Source: a bacterium (lineage in GTDB: Bacteria > BMS3Abin14). Taken from it: a stretch of DNA of 7,682 nt. The stretch spans positions 39,579-47,260 of the forward strand of contig JARGFV010000006.1 in the NCBI GenBank assembly GCA_029210545.1, in the 5' to 3' direction. The position numbers and the translations under genes are program-made. The notes under the pieces were generated by a model. That model made no database searches, had not been told where the DNA came from, and worked only from the letters and a program-made list of their open reading frames with translations. Positions within the stretch are counted from its first letter, which is position 1. Each line of letters starts with the position of its first letter. Of this stretch, positions 1-5,975 are shown piece by piece.

Positions 1-344
1 TAGTGCCATTCCCATTTATCTTTAATTGCCACACAGTTAGCTGACATCTCATTTGCATCATGAATAATGCGGGCTAGCTCAGGACCTTCGGCTTTCAGCT
101 TCGGTCTTCGTTCTTGGGGCGTCACCAATGGCTTCCGCCGTCGCTCTTGGGGCGTCGCTTTCAGCTTTGCCCTCACGAGTCGAGCTTCCGTCTTCGTCAC
201 GCTAATTGCGTGACTACGCCGTGACAAGACGCCGTGGCAAGCCGTGATTTCCGGAATGACAGCTGTAGACTCCGCGTCACCGAGTCTCCGTGTCCGAAAT
301 GACGATTTTCCCGCCCTCTCGCCCCCTCGGTTCCCCCCCCCCAT
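1..344 (-). CDS. Doubtful open frame running off the left edge
   Basis: On the minus strand a frame stays open from an ATG at 344 through the window edge, about 114 codons. I do not recognise the product. Its first two thirds look like translated repeat DNA: the motif TPQERR appears twice because the underlying DNA is repeated. The last ~27 residues (beginning PELARIIHDANEMSANC, then ending DKWEWH) look more protein-like and lie in AT-richer DNA, so a real gene may start later, for example at the GTG at 200 or an internal ATG. A strong ribosome-binding sequence AAGGAGG (362-368) lies just after the efflux pump stop, but it is too close to the ATG at 360, which is in another frame, and too far from the ATG at 344. 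Coding status is unproven. Confidence 0.22.
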   Translation of the reverse strand, partial: MGGGNRGGERAGKSSFRTRRLGDAESTAVIPEITACHGVLSRRSHAISVTKTEARLVRAKLKATPQERRRKPLVTPQERRPKLKAEGPELARIIHDANEMSANCVAIKDKWEWH

Positions 345-384
345 TCCCCCTTACGCCCATACCTCCTTACCGATCTTCAGTCGC
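1..384. repeat. Repeat-rich left-end intergenic region
   Basis: No recognised gene lies here; the region is built from short degenerate repeats. CTTGGGGCGTC occurs at 113-123 and 146-156, 33 bases apart. GCTTTCAGCTT occurs at 91-101 and 157-167. CCGGAATGACA at 251-261 is echoed by CCGAAATGACG at 294-304. A perfect 7-bp hairpin, GTCACGC-TAATT-GCGTGAC, sits at 196-214, followed by stepped copies of GCCGTG(A/G)CAAG. On the minus strand part of the block (about 81-112) reads as 7-base steps such as CGAAGAC, CGAAGCT, GAAAGCC, resembling in style, though not in sequence, the heptamer arrays further right. A run of ten C occupies 333-342. The first 75 bases are much AT-richer (about 38% GC over 1-60) than the rest, as if a different gene or element begins there. 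Confidence 0.6.
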
Positions 385-1932
385 TCAGTCGACCCTTCCC
401 CCGCCCGGTCCCTTGCCCTCTTCCGGCCTCTGCATGAGCAGGACCAGCCCCATGACCGCGATGAGGATGATGGCGACGACGAAGAAGGCGTCGTTGAACC
501 CGAGCATGTTGGACTGGCGTATCAGTTCCCTGTAAATGGGAGCTTCCGGGGGCAGCATGAGGCCCCTCGATGCGAGAAGTCCGGCTGCCTTGGCCTTCGC
601 GGCGAGAAAGGCGGGATCGAAGGGAGTGAGGTGCTCGACCAGCCTCGCCTGGTGAAACTGGGCCCTCCGGGTCGCAACGGTGAATGCGAAGGCGATCCCC
701 ATGCTGCCGCCCAGGTTCCGGATCATGTTGTAAACGGATGTGGCCTCCCCCATCCTCTCCCTCGGTATGTGGGACAAGGTCAGGGTCGTGGTGGGGATGA
801 AGATGCACGACATGGCGATCCCGAGGGTCACCCGGGGCAGGACGAAGGTCCAGAAGTCCGTCTGGAGGTTGAAAAGGGACATGGCGTAAGTGGTTCCCGA
901 CGCGATGAGGATGCCGGTGCCGAGGATGAACTTCGGGTTCACCCTTGTCACGAGTCTGCCCACGATGGGCATGGTGAACAGGGACGCGAGCCCGCCGGGT
1001 CCCATGACGAGGCCGGCATGCATGGAAGTGTATCCCATGAGGGCCTGCAGGAAAACGGGAAGCAGGACGATGCTCCCGAACAGGTTGAAGAAGACGAAGA
1101 ACATGACGATGCAGCCGCTGGCGAAGCTGCGGTCCTTGAACAGGCTCAGGTTGATGATGGGATGCTCATGGTACTTCTCGTTGATCGCCAGGAACACCAG
1201 GGAGACGGCCGACAGGATGAGAAAACCGACGATGGTCTCCGACCCGAGCCAGTCGGAACGCTGGCCTGTGTCCAGGACGTACTGAAGGGAGCCGAGGCCG
1301 ACGGCCAGGAAGGCGAACCCTGTGTAGTCGATCTTCATCTTCTGGCGTTTCATGTAGGGCGGGTCGTGGATGAACAGGTAGCTCAGGAAGATGGCCAGGG
1401 CGCCGATGGGTATGTTGATGTAGAAGATCCACCGCCAGGACCACGAATCGGTGATGACGCCTCCGAGGAGCGGCCCCACGATGGGTCCGAACATGACCCC
1501 GATGCCGAAAAGGGCCATGGCCATGCCGTGCTCCTTGCGGGGGAACGCCTCCAACAGGATCGCCTGGCTCACCGGGACCAGGCCGCCGCCGGCAAGTCCC
1601 TGGACAATCCGGAAAAAGACGAGGCTTTCGAGGCTCCAGGCCGAACCGCACAGGAAACTGGCGATGGTGAAAAGGGCGATGGAACCGATCTGGTAACGTT
1701 TGCGTCCGAACAGCCTCGACAGCCAGCCGGACATGGGGATGACGATGGCGTTGGAGAGCAGGTAGGAGCTGATGGCCCAGGTCGCCTCGTTGATGCCCGC
1801 GGAGAGGGAACCCCTGATGTGGTCCAGGGAGACGTTGACGATGGACGTGTCGATGATCTCGATGAGGGTCGGAAGCATGACCACCAGGGCCACGATCCAC
1901 TTATTAACTTGTCGCTCAGGATTTTCAGGCAT
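385..1932 (-). CDS. DHA2-family MFS drug efflux pump (EmrB/QacA type)
   Basis: Inner-membrane proton antiporter of the major facilitator superfamily, 515 residues, the usual length for 14-helix DHA2 pumps. Seen motifs: the first-helix signature D28-T-S-I-V-N-V-S-L; loop motif A at G69 to R78 (GWLSRLFGRK); motif B at R108 to Q123 (RIVQGLAGGG); antiporter motif C around G143 to G158 (GPIVGPLLGG), followed by WRWIFYINIP. In the family, this pump joins an EmrA-type adaptor and a TolC-type channel to export hydrophobic toxicants across both membranes. Both partners are encoded just upstream on the same strand, which supports that role; the substrate cannot be told. Unusually, 557 bases holding an opposite-strand gene and repeat arrays separate it from the adaptor gene. 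Its native upstream region is replaced by heptamer repeats to within about 10 bases of the start. The ribosome-binding site is weak (GGGGA a few bases before ATG). Confidence 0.95.
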   Translation of the reverse strand: MPENPERQVNKWIVALVVMLPTLIEIIDTSIVNVSLDHIRGSLSAGINEATWAISSYLLSNAIVIPMSGWLSRLFGRKRYQIGSIALFTIASFLCGSAWSLESLVFFRIVQGLAGGGLVPVSQAILLEAFPRKEHGMAMALFGIGVMFGPIVGPLLGGVITDSWSWRWIFYINIPIGALAIFLSYLFIHDPPYMKRQKMKIDYTGFAFLAVGLGSLQYVLDTGQRSDWLGSETIVGFLILSAVSLVFLAINEKYHEHPIINLSLFKDRSFASGCIVMFFVFFNLFGSIVLLPVFLQALMGYTSMHAGLVMGPGGLASLFTMPIVGRLVTRVNPKFILGTGILIASGTTYAMSLFNLQTDFWTFVLPRVTLGIAMSCIFIPTTTLTLSHIPRERMGEATSVYNMIRNLGGSMGIAFAFTVATRRAQFHQARLVEHLTPFDPAFLAAKAKAAGLLASRGLMLPPEAPIYRELIRQSNMLGFNDAFFVVAIILIAVMGLVLLMQRPEEGKGPGGGRVD

Positions 1933-1957
1933 ATTTCCCCGGTGCTATGGGCTATGT

Positions 1958-1986
1958 ACTATGTGCTATGACAGTCGCACTGTCAG
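1958..1986 (-). promoter_or_regulatory. Possible pump promoter inside the left array
   Basis: On the minus strand, CTGACA (1981-1986) and CATAGT (1958-1963) are 17 bases apart, a passable sigma-70 pair (5/6 and 4/6 matches) pointing at the pump gene 26 bases away. The -35 overlaps the GACAGT-CGC-ACTGTC palindrome. The match could be chance in a repeat of this composition. It matters because the insert should have cut the pump off from the operon promoter or at least distanced it. Confidence 0.2.
1970..1984. repeat. Small perfect palindrome within the left array
   Basis: GACAGT (1970-1975), loop CGC, ACTGTC (1979-1984): a perfect 6-bp hairpin. It occupies the place of two heptamer units without breaking the 7-base phase on either side, so it appears to be part of the array and not a later insertion. 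Confidence 0.6.
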
Positions 1987-2056
1987 CTATGCACTACGAG
2001 CTATGTGCCAGGTCAGGCGCTGCTTGGCGCATAAATTGCTTTAAGTTTTCCCAGTT

Positions 2057-2422
2057 ATGGAGCCCAAGCATTTTGAAAAATTGAAGGTATGGAAGGTGGC
2101 CCATGAAATTTCGGTCCTCGTCTATAAAATTACTGGTAGTGGTCCGTTATCAAGAGACTTTCCACTTAAAAACCAGCTCAGAAGAGCATCCATATCTGTG
2201 CCCTCCAATATCGCCGAAGGTTATGGCCGTCATAGTAAGAAAGAGTTTTTGAAGCATCTTTCAATAGCTAACGGTTCTGTTTTTGAGGTGAGGTCCCAAG
2301 TACTTCTGGCAAAAGATGCTGGATTAATTACAAAGGACCAGGCTCAAAAACTGAGTAATATGTGTCTTGAGGTTAGTGGCCTGATCGGAGGCCTGCGTCG
2401 TTCCGTAAAAAATTCCTTGTAG
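2057..2422 (+). CDS. Four-helix bundle protein (23S rRNA intervening-sequence family)
   Basis: A 121-residue protein with the hallmarks of the S23/IVP four-helix-bundle family: LKVWKVAHE in helix 1 (residues 9-17), FPLKNQLRRASISVPSNIAE leading into GYGR (about 35-58), an EVRSQVLLA helix (77-85) and a final GLIGGLRR helix (108-115). Family members are encoded inside 23S rRNA intervening sequences of some bacteria and as free-standing genes. They are structurally related to Avd, the accessory protein of diversity-generating retroelements, and bind nucleic acid through a basic surface. Biochemical function is otherwise unsettled. It is the only convincing plus-strand gene, is AT-richer than its neighbours, and is bracketed by inverted heptamer arrays. 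No good Shine-Dalgarno precedes the ATG (upstream bases TTTTCCCAGTT), so expression may be weak. No reverse transcriptase or rRNA is in the window. Confidence 0.92.
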   Translation: MEPKHFEKLKVWKVAHEISVLVYKITGSGPLSRDFPLKNQLRRASISVPSNIAEGYGRHSKKEFLKHLSIANGSVFEVRSQVLLAKDAGLITKDQAQKLSNMCLEVSGLIGGLRRSVKNSL

Positions 2423-2447
2423 CTATGATGTTTAAACCGCATGCTCT

Positions 2448-2489
2448 CCATAGGCCATAGCCCCTAGCCCCTAGCCCCATAGCCCCAGT
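2448..2489 (-). repeat. Right heptamer array, inverted relative to the left one
   Basis: Top strand steps: CCATAGG, CCATAGC, CCCTAGC, CCCTAGC, then after a one-base slip CCATAGC and CCCAG. Read on the minus strand the core is CTATGG or CTAGGG, the same family as the left array but in opposite orientation. It ends directly against the TGA stop of the adaptor gene (2490-2492). A single extra AGCTATG at 2421-2427, overlapping the stop codon of the four-helix-bundle gene, is in the left-array orientation. Confidence 0.8.
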
Positions 2490-3671
2490 TCACTTCGTAT
2501 GAATCGTCGGCACCACACTCATCCCGACCCGCAGCAGGTCACGCACCTCACCGGGATCGTCGAAGGTGATCTTCACCGGCACCCGTTGAACGACCTTGAC
2601 GTAGTTGCCGCTGGCGTTTTCGGGCGGGAAGAGCGTAAAGGCGCTCCCCGTGCCTGACATGATGCTGTCGACGGTCCCCTTGAACTTCCGTCCGGAGTAG
2701 GCGTCGATCTTCAGGCTGGCTTTCTGCCCCGGCCTGATGAGTTCGATGCGATTCTCCTTGTAGTTGGCGACCACGTAGGCGTCTTCGAGGTTGATCAGGC
2801 TGAAGATCGGCTGGCCAACCTGCACGGCGTTGCCCACCTCCACGGACATGCGGGCGATGGAACCGCCCGACGGCGCGGTCACGGTCGTGTAGGCCAGCCT
2901 GAGGCGGGCCAGTTCCACCTGGGCCTGGCGCCTTTCGATCTGGCTGGCCTGTGTTTTCAGGGACGCGCGGACCATTTCGAGGCCCGCCTCCTCCGCTCTC
3001 ATCCGGGCACGCGCCTGGGCGACGGTACTGTCGTGGGAATCCAGGGCCACCTGTGCCTGGTTCTTCTGTTCACGGGCCGCCGTGAGGGCGGACGCGGCCA
3101 TATCAAAAGAGGTCTTTGCCCTTTCGTAGCGGCTGACCGGGATCACCTCCTGCCCGCTGAGCTTTTCAGCTCTCGCAAGGTCCAGCCGCGCCTGGTCCAG
3201 GGCCGCCTGCTTTGCCCTGGCTTCCGCCGCCCGGGCCAGGACCGCGGCCTTGAGTTCTTCACCGGCGCTCTTCGTTCCGGCGAGGGATGCCCTCGCGGCG
3301 GCTACGCGCCTTTCCTGGGCTGTCACCTGGGCTTTAAGCTCTGCCAGCCGGCCCAGTTCGGCCTGGTGAGAGGCCTGAGCCTCGGCGAGGTCTTTCTGGA
3401 GCGTTTCAGGATCGAGCCTCGCCAGTGTCTGGCCGGATTGGACGCTCTGGTTGTCGGTTACCAGGATCTCGGCGATGTGACCGGCGACCCTGGCGGAGAC
3501 CATGTGGACGGCGCCCTCGACGAAGGCGTCGTCGGTGGTCAGGTACGCCCTCGTATAACTCCTGTAAGAAAGGACCCCGGCCAGGGCGATGAGGATGATC
3601 GTGCCGGCGATGAAAAACGCCTTGCGTTTTTTCCCGTTCCGGCCGGCGTCTGGTCTGTTTTCTTCTGTCAT
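2490..3671 (-). CDS. HlyD/EmrA-type membrane fusion (periplasmic adaptor) protein
   Basis: Adaptor of 393 residues linking the inner-membrane pump to the outer-membrane channel. Seen: a short basic cytoplasmic tail, one transmembrane helix at about 18-36, then TTDDAFVEG (45-53), the EmrA-type signature. The first half of the lipoyl-like domain is at about 58-87 (VSARVAGHIAEI). A long Ala/Glu/Gln-rich coiled-coil hairpin spans about 90-260. The second lipoyl half starts at Y261 (YTTVTAPSGG), followed by the beta-barrel signature AYVVANYKEN then RPGQ at about 298-316. The ATG has a good GGGAGA site 6 bases upstream. It starts 28 bases after the TolC-type gene, so the two are surely co-transcribed. 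It ends against a heptamer array, beyond which lies the pump gene. Confidence 0.95.
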   Translation of the reverse strand: MTEENRPDAGRNGKKRKAFFIAGTIILIALAGVLSYRSYTRAYLTTDDAFVEGAVHMVSARVAGHIAEILVTDNQSVQSGQTLARLDPETLQKDLAEAQASHQAELGRLAELKAQVTAQERRVAAARASLAGTKSAGEELKAAVLARAAEARAKQAALDQARLDLARAEKLSGQEVIPVSRYERAKTSFDMAASALTAAREQKNQAQVALDSHDSTVAQARARMRAEEAGLEMVRASLKTQASQIERRQAQVELARLRLAYTTVTAPSGGSIARMSVEVGNAVQVGQPIFSLINLEDAYVVANYKENRIELIRPGQKASLKIDAYSGRKFKGTVDSIMSGTGSAFTLFPPENASGNYVKVVQRVPVKITFDDPGEVRDLLRVGMSVVPTIHTK

Positions 3672-3699
3672 GGTCTGTCTCCCGGTATCCGGAACACTG

Positions 3700-5052
3700 T
3701 CAGGGATTCTCTGACAGGCCTCCGGATCCGCTGTAACGTTCGACGAGATCGGTACCCATGGCGTAAAGCAGCCGCGCCTCCGCCCTTCGCATCCCGTAAA
3801 GCGCCGACCATTGGTTCAGTTCCGCCTGGGCCAGGGCGGTGATGGCATCGGTGACCTCCGTGGCAGACACCTCCCCCTCCGTATAGCGGGCGTGCTGAAG
3901 CCGCAGATTTTCCTGTGCCTGTTCGACCGCCTTCCCGGCGACCTCCTTGCGCTGGGTCGCGCCGGTGAGAAGGCGGTGTGAGTCGAGAGCTTCGAGACCC
4001 ACGATCCGGCTTACCTTTTCACGCCTGGCGATGAGGGCGGACAGCTCTCCGGAAGCCTGGCCCTCGGAGGCCTTGCGGGCTCCACCCGTGTAAAGGTCCC
4101 AGGTCAGGCCGATGGTGGCGGACCAGTTGTCCTCGTGCACCCTGTATGGGTTCTCCTCGTAGGAATATCCACCCCCCGCGAAAAGGCTCGGGTACCCCTC
4201 TGCTTCGCTGTGTCTCAACCTGGCTTCGGCAGCGGCGATCTCCTCGCCCAGGATCTTCAGCTCCACCCGGTTCGCCTCGGCGGAAGCGATAATCTCCTCC
4301 CTTTCGGGGAGACCGGCCAAAGGGGAAGGGAACTCAATGCCTGCCACCGGTTCGTCGAAGGGCCTCAGGACGAGGAAATTGACCCTGGAGGCGGAAAGGA
4401 CGAGGGCGTCCTGGGCGTCGATCAGGCCCAGCTGCGCGTCGGCCAGGGCGACCTGGGTCGTCAGAACGTCGTTGAGCGTTACCTCTCCGGCCTGATGCAG
4501 CGCCCGGGCGTCGACCAGGTGAAATTCATACCTCTGGACGACCTGGTCGGCCAGTGACAGGTTGCGCTGTGCCTGGAGGAGCGAAACGTAGGAGAGGATG
4601 AAATCGAGAGCCCCCTCGTTCCTCGTCATCACCGTCTGTATGGCCTGCACGCGGGAACCGGCCCGCGCGGCCTCAACGCCGGCGCGGGTTTTACCGAAAT
4701 CGGTGATCAGCTGACGGACGGTCACCCCGTAACGCAATGTCTGGTCTTCACTGAGGGGGGAGGTGCCGCCACCGAATACGGCCTCCGGCCTGTTTTCGAG
4801 CCAGGTCTGGTCGGCATAGGCGCTGACTTGAGGCTTCAGGCGTGCTGCTGCCCCCGTCCCCGCCCATTCGGCCGAGGATTGTCTCGCCCTGGCGATGCGC
4901 ATGTCATAACCCCGGGAGGCGATCACCCCCAGCCCGTCCGCAATAGTCAGGGTCTGGGCTTGTAAAAGCTGTGGAACACAAATAACGGCCATCATCAGAA
5001 GACAGGAAATTGCCCTGGATGCAGGAGTCAGGTAATGGAAGATACTTTTCAT
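3700..5052 (-). CDS. TolC-family outer-membrane efflux protein
   Basis: Outer-membrane channel subunit of 450 residues, typical for the family. It has an N-terminal signal peptide with a hydrophobic core around 14-30 and a plausible signal-peptidase I site after LLQA (residue 32). Two homologous helical repeats follow. The first contains YGVTVRQLITDFGKTRAG, a common OEP sequence, and the second contains ATIGLTWDLYTGGARKAS; both match the strand-turn-helix junction seen in TolC-type proteins. TolC proteins trimerise to form a beta barrel plus a periplasmic alpha tunnel that docks the adaptor. The gene starts 49 bases after the TetR gene, with AAGGA before the ATG, and is followed after 28 bases by the adaptor. 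No lipoprotein Cys lies at the cleavage site, so it is not of the lipidated OprM type. Confidence 0.94.
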   Translation of the reverse strand: MKSIFHYLTPASRAISCLLMMAVICVPQLLQAQTLTIADGLGVIASRGYDMRIARARQSSAEWAGTGAAARLKPQVSAYADQTWLENRPEAVFGGGTSPLSEDQTLRYGVTVRQLITDFGKTRAGVEAARAGSRVQAIQTVMTRNEGALDFILSYVSLLQAQRNLSLADQVVQRYEFHLVDARALHQAGEVTLNDVLTTQVALADAQLGLIDAQDALVLSASRVNFLVLRPFDEPVAGIEFPSPLAGLPEREEIIASAEANRVELKILGEEIAAAEARLRHSEAEGYPSLFAGGGYSYEENPYRVHEDNWSATIGLTWDLYTGGARKASEGQASGELSALIARREKVSRIVGLEALDSHRLLTGATQRKEVAGKAVEQAQENLRLQHARYTEGEVSATEVTDAITALAQAELNQWSALYGMRRAEARLLYAMGTDLVERYSGSGGLSENP

Positions 5053-5101
5053 CCTTCTTCCTTCTCCCTCCCAGTGAAGTGGCCCTGGTTTCTTTTTGTC
5101 A

Positions 5102-5704
5102 TCATTTGCCCTTCCTCGCGATCCCGTGCAGAAAGATCTCTACAAGGGAAGTTACGGTGTGCCCGATCTTCTCGTCGCTTATCTCCCTTTTCATGATGAT
5201 CGATTCGTACATGAAGGTCATGACCAGGGCCCTCAGAAAGCATCTGGCCGCGAAATCCATATCGATGGGGAGAACCTCGCCCCGGTCCTTCCTTTCATCG
5301 AGATAGCTTTTGAGGACCTCCCCGATATCGACGATCATCTGCTGGTAGATGGAGCGGACCTTCTCGGGATAATGGGTCATCTCGGAAAAAAGGATCTGGA
5401 GAAGGGGACGCCTTTCCCGGAGTGTTTCGAGGAGTTTTACCCCGATCGTTTTGAGCCCCTCGGCCAGGGGCATCTCGATCACGTCCCCGATGAGGTGCCG
5501 AATCCTGGGAAGGAAGGTGTAGGTCTTGAGCATCTCCTCGAAGAGCAGTTCCTTCCTGCCGAACTTCCTGAACAAGGTGAGTTCCGACACCCCTGCCATG
5601 GCAGCGATCTCCCTGGTGGTCGCCCCCATGTACCCCTTCTCGGAGATGAGCCGGTAGGTTGCTTCCAGCAGCTTTGCCCGTGTTTCGTCCCTCTTTTGAT
5701 GCAC
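5102..5704 (-). CDS. TetR/AcrR-family transcriptional repressor
   Basis: A 200-residue one-component regulator. The N-terminal DNA-binding domain is clear: TRAKLLEATYRLISEKGY, then the helix-turn-helix at about 29-48 (TTREIAAMAGVSELTLFRKF), followed by GRKELLFEEML. The C-terminal two thirds are helical, as expected for ligand binding and dimerisation; the ligand is unknown. Translation most likely begins at GTG (5702-5704), preceded by AAAGGAAG at 5711-5718; this gives the full first helix of the DNA-binding domain. It is first in the efflux operon and has a palindromic operator 19 bases upstream, so autorepression together with repression of the exporter genes is expected, relieved by a pump substrate. 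That regulatory logic is family knowledge plus position, not shown directly. Confidence 0.95.
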   Translation of the reverse strand: MHQKRDETRAKLLEATYRLISEKGYMGATTREIAAMAGVSELTLFRKFGRKELLFEEMLKTYTFLPRIRHLIGDVIEMPLAEGLKTIGVKLLETLRERRPLLQILFSEMTHYPEKVRSIYQQMIVDIGEVLKSYLDERKDRGEVLPIDMDFAARCFLRALVMTFMYESIIMKREISDEKIGHTVTSLVEIFLHGIARKGK

Positions 5705-5723
5705 AATTGGCTTCCTTTGTGTG

Positions 5724-5745
5724 TATGTAAGTGCCCACTAACATA
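5724..5745. promoter_or_regulatory. Palindromic TetR-type operator
   Basis: A 22-bp near-perfect palindrome: left arm TATGTAAGTG (5724-5733), centre CC, right arm CACTAACATA (5736-5745), with 9 of 10 arm positions paired. Length, symmetry and its place 19 bases upstream of the regulator's start match TetR-family operators. It overlaps the -10 element and the expected start of transcription, so bound repressor would block the polymerase. Confidence 0.72.
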
Positions 5746-5769
5746 GCAGGGAAGGGAGTAAAATGTAAA
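5740..5769 (-). promoter_or_regulatory. Promoter of the TetR-TolC-adaptor efflux operon
   Basis: Minus strand: -35 TTTACA (5764-5769), 18-base spacer, -10 TATGTT (5740-5745) preceded by TGC, giving an extended -10. The -10 coincides with one arm of the operator palindrome. The predicted start of transcription, near 5733, falls inside the operator. No competing promoter is evident in the remaining bases before the GTG start. Confidence 0.55.
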
Positions 5770-5786
5770 GATATGTGTTGTGCAAA

Positions 5787-5934
5787 GGGAGAGGAACTAG
5801 GAGCTGAGAGCTAGGAGTTGGGAGCGGGGAGCTAAGGACAAGGAACCAGGAGCAAAGGACTAATGAACTAAGAACTATGAACTATGAACTATGAACTATG
5901 AACTAAGAACTAAGAACTATGAACTATGAACCAG
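5787..5934 (+). repeat. Long heptamer array, left half (about 21 units)
   Basis: Seven-base steps with one 1-base slip near 5864. The degenerate part reads GGGAGAG, GAACTAG, GAGCTGA, GAGCTAG, GAGTTGG, GAGCGGG, GAGCTAA, GGACAAG, GAACCAG, GAGCAAA, GGACTAA. The homogeneous part (5865-5927) reads GAACTAA, four GAACTAT, two GAACTAA, two GAACTAT, ending in GAACCAG. In another rotation the unit is ACTATGA, so the core CTATG is shared with the arrays flanking the four-helix-bundle gene. The strand is strongly purine-rich. Units are most uniform in the right-hand part and decay leftward, as expected if copies were added at one side. Confidence 0.88.
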
Positions 5935-5940
5935 GCCTGA

Positions 5941-5975
5941 CTCTACTTAGCTCATAGCACCTGGCTCTTTGCTCT
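5941..5975 (-). repeat. Heptamer array, inverted right half
   Basis: Read on the minus strand from 5974, the bases fall into 7-base steps GAGCAAA, GAGCCAG, GTGCTAT, GAGCTAA, GTAGAGT. GAGCAAA occurs identically, and GAGCCAG nearly so (as GAACCAG), in the left half on the other strand. The two halves therefore face each other head to head with only about 6-10 bases between them, the layout of the arrays around the four-helix-bundle gene but with no gene inside. Confidence 0.72.

Larger units (their letters stand above)
1943..2005 (+). repeat. Left heptamer array, nine units in exact 7-base phase
   Basis: Nine consecutive 7-base steps: TGCTATG, GGCTATG, TACTATG, TGCTATG, ACAGTCG, CACTGTC, AGCTATG, CACTACG, AGCTATG. 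Seven of nine fit NNCTA(T/C)G. The two exceptions keep the phase and together form the heart of a small palindrome. The phase holds over 63 bases although bases 1-2 of each unit vary freely. There are no spacers, so this is not CRISPR-like. The array begins about 10 bases upstream of the pump gene start. Confidence 0.85.
1943..2489. mobile_element. Candidate element: four-helix-bundle gene between inverted heptamer arrays
   Basis: This block separates the adaptor and pump genes of one efflux operon. It consists of a left heptamer array (1943-2005, core CTATG on the top strand), a plus-strand four-helix-bundle gene (2057-2422) and a right array (2448-2489, core CATAG on the top strand, the inverted orientation). 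The gene is about 43% GC over the first 180 bases counted (2041-2220), well below the neighbours. Insertion into a formerly continuous operon is inferred from the short gaps elsewhere in that operon (28 and 49 bases) against 557 here. There is no transposase, no recombinase and no conventional inverted-repeat terminus, so the mechanism is unknown. I saw no target-site duplication, but without the empty allele the exact ends cannot be fixed. Confidence 0.5.

Noticed and set aside
267-287. AGACTC/GAGTCT stem in the left-end region
   Set aside because: Only 6 bp with a 9-base loop in repeat-rich DNA; not distinguishable from chance.
244-1971. Long plus-strand open frame of 575 codons opposite the MFS pump
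   Set aside because: Its product is a low-complexity Asp/Glu/Gly/His-rich chain with no motif, the usual antisense shadow of a high-GC membrane-protein gene. The minus-strand frame has clear MFS motifs.
2057-2422. 23S rRNA intervening sequence
   Set aside because: The family is known from such insertions, but the flanks here are efflux genes and no rRNA sequence is present.
1943-2489. Diversity-generating retroelement
   Set aside because: The four-helix-bundle protein is related to Avd, but no reverse transcriptase, template repeat, variable repeat or target gene is in the window.
3033-3842. Plus-strand open frame opposite the adaptor and TolC-type genes
   Set aside because: It crosses the boundary of two well-supported minus-strand genes and shows no recognisable domain, so it is an antisense shadow.
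5787-5975. CRISPR array
   Set aside because: The units are 7 bases with no spacers, the halves are inverted and no cas gene is present.
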